From Gammaproteobacteria bacterium (GTDB lineage: Bacteria > Pseudomonadota > Gammaproteobacteria > Pseudomonadales > Azotimanducaceae): a stretch of DNA of 64,000 nt. Below, one piece after another: positions 57,369 through 64,000 of the stretch. Position numbers and translations under genes: made by a program. The notes beneath the pieces are model-generated. The model was not told where the DNA came from, searched no databases, and saw only the letters and a list, made by a program, of their open reading frames with translations. How positions within the stretch are numbered: the first letter of the stretch is position 1; every line of letters begins with the position of its first letter. The stretch lies in NCBI GenBank assembly GCA_028821405.1, contig JAPPGK010000035.1, positions 1 to 64,000 on the forward strand, given 5' to 3'.

Positions 57369-58130
57369 TCAAGCCTTGTAGAACGCGGGCAGCAGTTTCG
57401 CGTAGGCGGCCACCAGGGCTTCGAGGTCCAGGCCGATCGCCTGCTCGGGCGGCCAGAACAGGTTCGCTTCCTCGAATGCCAGCTTCTGAAGCAGGCTCGC
57501 GGCGCGGTGCCAGGCGGCGACCACGCCGACGCGGTGCGTGCCGGCGCCGCCGGGTTGGGCGATCTGCTCTGCGGTTGTATCGCGCAGGCGCTCCGGCACC
57601 CCCGCTGTCTCAGGCACCCGGTTCGTCACCCGGAACTCCGTGATCGCGCCCGTGTAGTTCGGAATGTCGCGCCGGGCGCGGGCGCTGCCGCTGGCGTCGA
57701 GGGCTTCGAACCGGACGGTGCTGCCGTCTTCCGCCGCCAGCTCCAACACTTCGCCCGGATGCAGTTCGGCGATAAGGCCGTGCGCGGCGACTCCCACGCC
57801 GGCCTCCGGCAACCGAAAGGCACCGCCCGGGCGGAATTCCCACTCGACGCCGAACAACCACTGCCGGGCCTTGTCCGTATCCGCCAGCAAGGTCCAGGCA
57901 CCATCGGGTGCGCCCGGAACGCGCTGGATGAACTGTATCGTGCGGCGGTCCAGCATGGAGGCCGCGCCCTGGCAGAAGGCGCGCATGGCGTCGTCGTCCG
58001 GGAGCTTGAACCGGCGCGCGATCTGATCCGGGGTCTCGTAGTGCTTGCGTTGCGCGTCGAACCAGTTGAGGTTGGCGATCGCGCCCTTGAGCGGCACTAT
58101 TTGGGCGTCTTGTGCGTCGTCTGCGACCAT
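57369..58130 (-). CDS. SRPBCC-like protein of unknown function
   Basis: A 253-residue protein taking ATG at 58130 as start; an upstream frame adds Cys/Arg-rich unconserved residues. The middle (WTLLADTDKARQWLFGVEWEFRPGGAF, GLIAELHPGEVLEL, GAITEFRVTNRVP, then AAWHRAASLLQKLAF) follows the order of AHSA1/SRPBCC-type ligand-binding domains, with about 85 helical residues before it. This is a pattern-based guess. It lies 174 bases after the SbcC-like gene on the same strand. Confidence 0.45.
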   Translation of the reverse strand: MVADDAQDAQIVPLKGAIANLNWFDAQRKHYETPDQIARRFKLPDDDAMRAFCQGAASMLDRRTIQFIQRVPGAPDGAWTLLADTDKARQWLFGVEWEFRPGGAFRLPEAGVGVAAHGLIAELHPGEVLELAAEDGSTVRFEALDASGSARARRDIPNYTGAITEFRVTNRVPETAGVPERLRDTTAEQIAQPGGAGTHRVGVVAAWHRAASLLQKLAFEEANLFWPPEQAIGLDLEALVAAYAKLLPAFYKA

Positions 58131-58263
58131 GGTTGCTGCCACTCTTGTACGTCGTCGCCGTGAATACCAGCAAACGCACGAGGTGCGCAACCGGAGGCAC
58201 CCGGACCATGCGCAGGGGCCCGGTTCACGCGTCTGTTTGCTGAGCGGTCGCGAGATCTGATCC

Positions 58264-58296
58264 GTCAACAGAATGGTTGTCACCGGATTTGTTGAC
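58264..58296. promoter_or_regulatory. Inverted repeat between SbcC-like and SRPBCC-like genes
   Basis: GTCAACA and TGTTGAC form a perfect 7-bp inverted repeat with a 19-base spacer. The minus strand reads TTGACG, a possible -35, but a matching -10 is not clear. It could be an operator or weak terminator in the 174-base gap. Confidence 0.3.
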
Positions 58297-58304
58297 TAGT
58301 CTCC

Positions 58305-61300
58305 CTAATCCGTGCGCGTGATGCACTGCGCGAGGTCCACCGTGTGGCACGCGCCCGCCGTCGCATAGTCGTCCGGGTGGCAGGTCAGCACGATGATCTG
58401 GATGTCCGCTGCGGCTTGGCCGAGCAGGTCGCGCATCCAGGTCAAGCGGCCGCCGTCGGATTGGGTGAGCTGATCGTCCAGGATTACGAACGAGTTGAGC
58501 GCTTCGGCGATGGAGAGCCGCAGTAGCAGCGCGATCTGCTCGCGCGTACCGGCGGACAGCGCTTCGAAGTCGCGCTCGTCGCCGCCGAGTTCGATGCCAC
58601 CGGGATTGAGCTGCGCGTCGATCGCCACTTCGCCGTAGCGGTTGCCGGTGAGCGCCGCCATGCGTTGGCTCACGGGCTTGACGAGCGCTCGGCCGAGATG
58701 GGCGGTTTCCTCTTCCTCGGCTTCCTTGAGCACCTCGTGGAGCATCCGCCAGCCGCCGTAGTCGAGTTCCAGCTCGCGTTCGCGGGAGTCCAGGGTGTCC
58801 ACTTCGTCTTCGACCTGCGCGGCCTGCTCTTCCAGGTATTGGCCGCCGACCTGTTCCAGTGCGCCTTGGGCCTTGTCCAGTTCGGATCGCAATGTGTCTG
58901 CTCGGTGCTCGGCGACGGTCGCGGCATCCGCCAGGTCGTCGATGTCCACGTCCCGGGCTTCGTCGGGAAGCGGAGCAAGTCCATTGAAGGCGCGCTGCGC
59001 CTCGTCCCTCGCCGCCTCGGCCTTGCCCAGGTCTTCGTTCTCGGCGGCTTCCTGCAGGGGTTTGAACTCGCCTTCCAGGCCTTTGAGGCGGTCGCGGGCC
59101 TCTAGCACCGCCCCTTCGGCGTCGGCAAGTTCCGTCCGGGCGGACTGGCATCGATCCTCTAGGTCGGACAACGCGGCGCGTGCTTGCGCCACCTCGTCCG
59201 AGGATTCCTGCCGAATGGCCTGCAAGGCGTTCTCGACCTCCGCCACTGAAGCGCCGGCGGCGTTGGCGGCGGTCTTGGCGTCGGCAAGTCGACGCGGCCA
59301 GTCGGCGGGGTCGGACGCCCCTCCGACTCGTGTCCGCAGCGGCTTGAGCTCGGCATTCTTCACGGCGACTTGGCGTTCGTCCCGGCTCGCCTCGTCGCGC
59401 CATTGGTCGCGCCGTTCCGTCGTCTTCCGGATCTCCTGATCCAGTTCCTGGATGCGTGCCTTGACGGCGGACTCGGTCGTCGTTCCGACCTGCATCTTCC
59501 AGTTGTCGATGCGATCGTTGAAGGACTCGCCGTCCTGGAGCAACGCCCTGACGGCGGACGCCCGTTCCTCGGTTTCGGCGTTGGCCTCGATGACCTGCCG
59601 CTCTAGAGCGTCCATGCCCTCCGTGCGAACCCGCGCTTCGCTTGCCCGGGACTCCAACTCGGTGGCGTCGGCGAGCAGGTTGTCGACGCGCTGCCGGAGT
59701 TCCGCCAACTCCTCGACCGACGTGCAGCCGGTGCGGGCGAAAGTGCGGTGGGAGGCTTGCGCCCAGCGAGCTTCGGCATCCTCGGCCTCGCGAAGCAGCG
59801 CTCGCCCGCCGCCGCGCACGTGGATGCTGCCGATGTCGGGGATGGCGAGGCGCAGTTCGCGTTCGGCTTCGAACTCGGCGGTCTCGCCCGCTGCCAGTGC
59901 CCGGCCATGCGGTTCGCCGTCGGCCTGGACATCCGCGTCGTGGGCCTCGGCAAGGGCGACTTGCACGACGATGCCCACTGAGAGTTTCTCCTTGGCGATC
60001 CGAAGGTCCGTCCTCAGCGTTCGCAGCCGTTCGATCTCCGCCGCCTCGGGTGCATCGAACCTCGAAGCCTCGGCGCGGATTTCCTGGGCGCGTCGGTCCA
60101 GCTTCTCCGCCTCGACGACGTATGCCTGCACTTCGTCGAGAGCCGTTCGGCGCCGATCCGCTTCGGTTCGGGCGGCGAGATAGCGGATCACGGACCGGTG
60201 GCACTCGAGATCGCGCAGTTCGTCGCGTTGCCGCGCACTGGTGGCGTCCTCCTCGTCAAGCCGGTTGCGTTTTCTCGCGAGTTGGGTGTCGAGCGCGGAG
60301 ATTTGATCGTGGAGCGCGATGGCGCTAGTGAGTGCCTCGACGAGGTCGCGGTGGCGGCCCTCGGCCGCCTCGAGTCTCAGCCGCCTGGCTTCCAGTTCCT
60401 GCTCGCGCAGGCGGCGCCCCTGTTCGGCGCTGCCGGTCTCGAGTTCGCGCACGCGCGCCTCGGCTTCTTCGCGCCGGATGTCGAGTTCGTCGAGTTTCGA
60501 ATTGGCCTGGTCGCGTTTCCCTTCCAGCCGGCTCACTTCCTCGGTTGCGCTCGCCGTTGACGTCCGGTTGTCGCCTACGCGGTCGAATATCGCCGCCACG
60601 CGTTGCCGTTCGTGCTCGGCTTCGCGAAGGATGTGGGCGACCCGTTCGTGGTCGCGACGCAGGGCGAGAATCGTGTGCGCCTTCTCGGCTTCGTCGCGAG
60701 CATCGGCCAATACCAGTTCGAGGGCCGAGATCTTCTCTTGCGCCGCATGGCTTTCGTCCAACTGCGCGTCGACGTCCCGCTTCCGCCTCGCGGCGTTCTC
60801 GCGGTCCTCGCGAAGCTGGGTCCACGGCGAAACGCGCCCCGCCTTTCGACGGCCGGTGCTGGTGAACGCTTCGTCCACCTTCTCCTGCACCGCGTTCAGC
60901 ACGCTCTTGAAGCGCGGGTCTTCGGCAAGTGCCTGCAACGCCTCGGTCAGGCGCTGCTTGCCGGAGTCGTCGGCGTCGTCCGCCAAGCTGGCGTCGAGAA
61001 TCGCCGTGGCCTCCTCCTGCTGCCCGAGCAGCGCCGTCGTGATCAGAGACGAGGGCATGCCGCGCCTGCCGCGGCGTCCGCCCGGGGCTTCGATGCCCCA
61101 GCGGAGCAACGCCTGCAGGGCGCCGTCCACCTCCCGCCCCCTGCTGTCTTGGGCGAAGTCCCGGCCGTCGCGCGAGAAATCGAGATAGGCAAATGCGCCG
61201 CTGCCGCCGAAGCGCTTGCGGACGCGCCAGTTGCGGTGCGGTTCCTGCTCGAACGTCAACGTCACCTCCGGCAGCGCGTCGACGTGCCAGTCCCGCAAAC

Positions 61301-61472
61301 GTTCCGCCGCCGAGGATTGCGATTGCATCAGCAGGGCCGCCCGAATGGCGGCGGCCAGGGTGGACTTGCCCAGTTCGTTTGGTCCGTGCAGCACATTCAG
61401 GCCGGGTTCGAGATCCACGCTGGCGGCGGCGATACCCGCGCAGTGGGTCACTTCCAGGCGACGGATCCACAT
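58305..61472 (-). CDS. SbcC/Rad50-like AAA ATPase without zinc hook
   Basis: A 1055-residue SMC-like ATPase. Walker A is GPNELGKST, in the usual N-terminal place; the ABC signature is LSAGTREQIALLLRL and Walker B is SFVILDDQLTQSD near the C-terminus, with TCHPDDY as switch. Long coiled coils fill about residues 190-480 and 560-900. No CxxC zinc hook is found; instead the coil is broken by a beta-rich insert around LAIPDIGSIHVRGGG (about 530-550). This suggests a YhaN-like or specialised Rad50-type dimer. It starts one base after the stop of the SbcD-like nuclease gene, so the two are coupled and likely form a nuclease-ATPase complex acting on DNA ends. Confidence 0.9.
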   Translation of the reverse strand: MWIRRLEVTHCAGIAAASVDLEPGLNVLHGPNELGKSTLAAAIRAALLMQSQSSAAERLRDWHVDALPEVTLTFEQEPHRNWRVRKRFGGSGAFAYLDFSRDGRDFAQDSRGREVDGALQALLRWGIEAPGGRRGRRGMPSSLITTALLGQQEEATAILDASLADDADDSGKQRLTEALQALAEDPRFKSVLNAVQEKVDEAFTSTGRRKAGRVSPWTQLREDRENAARRKRDVDAQLDESHAAQEKISALELVLADARDEAEKAHTILALRRDHERVAHILREAEHERQRVAAIFDRVGDNRTSTASATEEVSRLEGKRDQANSKLDELDIRREEAEARVRELETGSAEQGRRLREQELEARRLRLEAAEGRHRDLVEALTSAIALHDQISALDTQLARKRNRLDEEDATSARQRDELRDLECHRSVIRYLAARTEADRRRTALDEVQAYVVEAEKLDRRAQEIRAEASRFDAPEAAEIERLRTLRTDLRIAKEKLSVGIVVQVALAEAHDADVQADGEPHGRALAAGETAEFEAERELRLAIPDIGSIHVRGGGRALLREAEDAEARWAQASHRTFARTGCTSVEELAELRQRVDNLLADATELESRASEARVRTEGMDALERQVIEANAETEERASAVRALLQDGESFNDRIDNWKMQVGTTTESAVKARIQELDQEIRKTTERRDQWRDEASRDERQVAVKNAELKPLRTRVGGASDPADWPRRLADAKTAANAAGASVAEVENALQAIRQESSDEVAQARAALSDLEDRCQSARTELADAEGAVLEARDRLKGLEGEFKPLQEAAENEDLGKAEAARDEAQRAFNGLAPLPDEARDVDIDDLADAATVAEHRADTLRSELDKAQGALEQVGGQYLEEQAAQVEDEVDTLDSRERELELDYGGWRMLHEVLKEAEEEETAHLGRALVKPVSQRMAALTGNRYGEVAIDAQLNPGGIELGGDERDFEALSAGTREQIALLLRLSIAEALNSFVILDDQLTQSDGGRLTWMRDLLGQAAADIQIIVLTCHPDDYATAGACHTVDLAQCITRTD

Positions 61473-61473
61473 G

Positions 61474-62631
61474 TCAGTCGAGGAGCTTGCGCGACAGCCG
61501 ATAGAGGTGGTGGAGCGCCCGCCCGGCGGTTTCGTCCGTCGCGGCGCGTAGCCGCAATCGCTCCGCAGTCACCCGCAGCACCTCGGGCAGCGAGTCGTCG
61601 AGAGCGACGTCCGCGTCCGCCGCCAGCCGAAGGCGCTCGCGCCGCACGTCGAGCACGCCCACCCGAGGCGTTGCGGCATCCGATCCCGCGAGTTCATCGA
61701 GGATGCGTTCCGCCTCGTCGTATTCGGCCATGGGCAACGCCATGTCCAGCGTTAGGCGGACCACGGTGTGCTGCAAGTCGGGCTCGGTACGCAGCGCCTT
61801 GAGTTCCAGGAGCGAGTCGCAGTGGACTTCCCGCCACGTCCAGGTGCCGACCCGTTCGGACTCGACCCTGGCCCGGCGCCGCCGGTCGAGGGGAAAGAAC
61901 ACCAGGACGACGTTGCCGGTATCCCGTTCGCCGAAGTTGGTGGCCTCGGGTGCGCCCGGGTAGACGGTCGGCGCGGGTGCATCCGGCTCAACTTCGCGAA
62001 ACGCATGCGTGTCGCCGATGGCCAGGTAGTCGAGCCCCCGCGCTTCGGCGCTGCCCCTGGCGATGGGGAAGTTCGTCTGATGGCCCTCGATGTCGAAGGT
62101 CTGGCCGTGGATCAGGCCGATCCGGATGCGCTCGTCGCCGGGTTCTCGCGGCGGCAGCTTCTCCGCCAGGTTGCTTTGCCCCGCGTGCGACGTGCAGGGA
62201 TTGGCCAACACCACGGCGTGGTCGCCGACCGGCAGTTGCCACCCGGGACGGTCTACCACGTGCACGAAATCCGGCAGACCTGCTCGGAACGGGTGGCTGG
62301 GGTGGTATACCGAGGTCGCCGTCAACGGGTCGTGGTTTCCGGGCAGCAGTATTACGGGCCGCTGCCAGTCGCGTCGAGCGAACTCACGGAGTGCGCCTCG
62401 CCACCATTCCTCCGGCGGCGACGGCTGATCGAACAGGTCGCCGGCGCACAGCACGGCGTCCACGTTGCGGCTCGCCGCCACGTTCAGTATTCGGCCGAGC
62501 ACCTCCAGGCGGGCGCGGGTGAGGAGTACCTCCTGGTCGCGCCCGAAGGCCGGAAAGCGGCGCCCGAGATGCCAGTCCGCCGTATGCAGCAGCTTCAGGG
62601 CCACGTCGCCGTCACCGGGATTGTGTTCCAC
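61474..62631 (-). CDS. SbcD/Mre11-like metallophosphoesterase
   Basis: A 385-residue calcineurin-like phosphoesterase. Motifs are HTADWHLGR, AGDLFD, PGNHD, GLIHGQ and GDTHAF; the last is usually GHxH, so one metal ligand may differ. Residues after about 250 form a capping domain. It should be the nuclease subunit for the SbcC-like ATPase, whose gene follows after one base. The SNF2-type helicase gene precedes it on the same strand, after a gap with three hairpins. Confidence 0.9.
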   Translation of the reverse strand: MEHNPGDGDVALKLLHTADWHLGRRFPAFGRDQEVLLTRARLEVLGRILNVAASRNVDAVLCAGDLFDQPSPPEEWWRGALREFARRDWQRPVILLPGNHDPLTATSVYHPSHPFRAGLPDFVHVVDRPGWQLPVGDHAVVLANPCTSHAGQSNLAEKLPPREPGDERIRIGLIHGQTFDIEGHQTNFPIARGSAEARGLDYLAIGDTHAFREVEPDAPAPTVYPGAPEATNFGERDTGNVVLVFFPLDRRRRARVESERVGTWTWREVHCDSLLELKALRTEPDLQHTVVRLTLDMALPMAEYDEAERILDELAGSDAATPRVGVLDVRRERLRLAADADVALDDSLPEVLRVTAERLRLRAATDETAGRALHHLYRLSRKLLD

Positions 62632-62658
62632 GCAGGCTCCACGACCAGGTCGCTTGTT

Positions 62659-62747
62659 GCGTGGCGGGCGACGCCACGCCGGTGCGCCCCGACGGGCGCG
62701 TTGGTGAATCCGCGTAGCGAATTCTCGGGGCGACCGTGTGGCGGTCG
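62659..62747. repeat. Three consecutive hairpins between SNF2 and SbcD-like genes
   Basis: Three perfect stem-loops: 62659-62679 (8-bp stem GCGTGGCG), 62684-62699 (6-bp stem GCGCCC) and 62731-62747 (6-bp stem CGACCG). The last follows the stop of the SNF2-type gene and resembles the GCGACC palindrome at 12.04 kb. No T-run is seen; they may lower expression of the downstream pair or be REP elements. Confidence 0.6.
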
Positions 62748-62751
62748 CGTC

Positions 62752-64000
62752 TCATGCGATCACGAACTCCGCCGTCAGCAGCCGCTCGGCCTGCGGTGCA
62801 TGATAGCGGCGTTCGTAGGCGCGCATCTTGGCGCGGTCGTAGGCGTCGTCGTTGCGCTTCGCCAGGGCGTCGAGTTCGGCATCGAGCCCCTCGATGCTGC
62901 GTTCGACCTCGCGGACGCGGTTGTCGGCCTTGGCGCGTTGGTCGGCACCGTTTGCGGCGCTACGGGCCCGTTCGGCGTTCTTCAACCGCGTGCGTTGTCG
63001 CTCTCGGCTGCGGCGTAGCACCAGCGCGCGGTCGGCGAGGTACCGGTCGAGCTGGGCCATCGCGGTCTCGAAGTTGGCTTGCTCCGTGTCCGCGACGGTG
63101 CCCTGCTCGAAGAACAGTTCCTCATCGACCACCTCGTCGAGATGGGCCTCGGTCACCGCCAACGGCGTATCGAAGGACGGGATGTCCCTGCAGGGCTGAC
63201 GCAGCAGTTCCAACGCCGCCTCGGCGGGCCGTAGCACCTGGGCGTCCTCGAACACCGCCGTGACGCGCAGCCGGTCTTCGCGCTCGAAGCCGCGGTACTT
63301 CAGCCGGGTCAGGGCCAGCCGCCCGCGACTCGCGCGGTAGTGTTGCAGCGCTCGCGGAACGGCGGGTCCGAGCTCGAAGGATACGCGGTAGCTGCCGCCG
63401 TTCGTGCGCGCTTCGGCGACGGCGGCTTGGACCAGTGGATGGGCGAGGTGCAGGGAATCCACGTCGTCGAGCCTGCGGGATGCCCCCAGCGCCACGGACA
63501 CGCCGCCCGCAAACGGCGCGGGCAGGGCCTCGTGGGCGCCGATGTGCAGCATCCGGCGACCATCGCGCTCGCCTTCGCCCCAGGGTATGTGCGTCCCGTC
63601 CAGAAAGCCGGTTACGACCCGTTCGAGGTCGGCGTCCAGAGTGTCGAGCGCCTTGGGCATGTCGCCCTTTATGCGCCGGAAGACGTCCCGCACCGCGTCG
63701 TCGATGCCCGACTCGATCAGGCCCACGGTGCGCCGCCGCACGCGTTCGAGCTCCTCGCGCCGGTGCTCCATGTTGTCGCGCAGCCGGCGCAGTTCCTCTT
63801 CGACCTCGTGCACGGAACGCGCACGGTCCCAGATGCGCCGCAGTTGACTCTCGAAGTCGGTACCCAGCGCGGATGCAAGCTCCTCCGATGCATCGGATCG
63901 AGGCGTCTGCAACACCACGTCGGACGCGTCGAAGACCTTGCCGAAGAGATCGAGCTTGGTGCTCAGTATCTCGAACGTGAGGCGCTGCGCCTCGTTGTCG
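62752..64000 (-). CDS. SNF2-type DEAD/DEAH helicase, C-terminal part (cut by window end)
   Basis: The frame is open to the window edge, so this is the C-terminal 415 residues of a longer protein. The in-frame first residues (QRLTFEILSTKLDLFGKVFDASDVVLQ) match the end of the second RecA-like domain in large SNF2/RapA-like and DISARM DrmD-like helicases (pattern LL..KF.LF..VFGASD.VLG). Then follow a coiled-coil-rich part, the segment ALQHYRASRGRLALTRLKYRGFE, and a second coiled coil (about the last 120 residues). Helicase motifs themselves lie outside the window. A GTG at 63918 exists inside but is not the true start. It is probably the first visible gene of a run with SbcD-like and SbcC-like genes. 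Confidence 0.75.
   Translation of the reverse strand, partial: DNEAQRLTFEILSTKLDLFGKVFDASDVVLQTPRSDASEELASALGTDFESQLRRIWDRARSVHEVEEELRRLRDNMEHRREELERVRRRTVGLIESGIDDAVRDVFRRIKGDMPKALDTLDADLERVVTGFLDGTHIPWGEGERDGRRMLHIGAHEALPAPFAGGVSVALGASRRLDDVDSLHLAHPLVQAAVAEARTNGGSYRVSFELGPAVPRALQHYRASRGRLALTRLKYRGFEREDRLRVTAVFEDAQVLRPAEAALELLRQPCRDIPSFDTPLAVTEAHLDEVVDEELFFEQGTVADTEQANFETAMAQLDRYLADRALVLRRSRERQRTRLKNAERARSAANGADQRAKADNRVREVERSIEGLDAELDALAKRNDDAYDRAKMRAYERRYHAPQAERLLTAEFVIA

Noticed and set aside
58225-60204. A 659-codon frame overlapping the SbcC-like gene in another frame of the same strand
   Set aside because: Arg/Gly-rich shadow of the coiled-coil coding sequence without recognisable domains.
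62752-64000. Complete DISARM system
   Set aside because: Only a C-terminal SNF2-like part is visible; no drmA, drmB, drmC or methyltransferase gene is in the window.

Overview
This is a GC-rich, densely coded 64 kb bacterial window. The gene content (an OpgB-type phosphoglycerol transferase, a RibB/PdxA pair, a type V autotransporter, SbcCD-like proteins) suggests a Gram-negative Pseudomonadota, probably gammaproteobacteria-like. Several catabolic or secondary genes (TauD, BVMO, enolase superfamily, class III aminotransferases, amidohydrolase) would suit an environmental heterotroph. The taxonomic call is inference only.

Layout. 0-4.2 kb: minus-strand cluster of a YtrA-type GntR regulator, an ABC ATPase, a DUF2857 protein, a short HlyD-like adaptor and a C39-peptidase ABC exporter half that ends before its nucleotide-binding domain. 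4.3-9.6 kb: metallo-beta-lactamase-fold protein, MurA with Asp at the fosfomycin-target position, zinc alcohol dehydrogenase, then overlapping pdxA and ribB (RibBX type). 9.7-11.3 kb: tRNA-Arg(TCG) and a self-inhibited Fic protein with an inverted repeat upstream. 11.5-18.8 kb: VOC protein, amidohydrolase, OpgB-like transferase overlapping alr, SDR and a class III aminotransferase. 19.3-27.8 kb: one giant autotransporter with about 18 Calx-beta units, closed by a strong terminator and followed by a second class III aminotransferase.

29.5-43.4 kb: a long minus-strand operon of the MoxR/DUF58/BatA type (DUF4159, vWA membrane protein, caspase-like protein, TPR-metallopeptidase, MoxR, DUF58, BatA/vWA, DUF4175), with many 1-4 base stop/start overlaps. 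43.5-48.6 kb: enolase-superfamily enzyme, enoyl-CoA hydratase, a BVMO/TauD pair and a coiled-coil membrane protein.

48.9-64 kb: a DNA-processing, possibly defence-related region. It holds a 1712-residue fusion of a DEDD exonuclease, a RecQ helicase and a UvrD-like helicase; a DUF4160/DUF2442 pair; a decayed second copy of the fusion's C-terminal half; an AbiEii toxin fragment; an SRPBCC-like protein; and a same-strand set of SNF2-type helicase (cut by the window end), SbcD-like nuclease and SbcC-like ATPase. This region is the best candidate for an undescribed system. Short palindromic repeats occur throughout, often touching stop codons.
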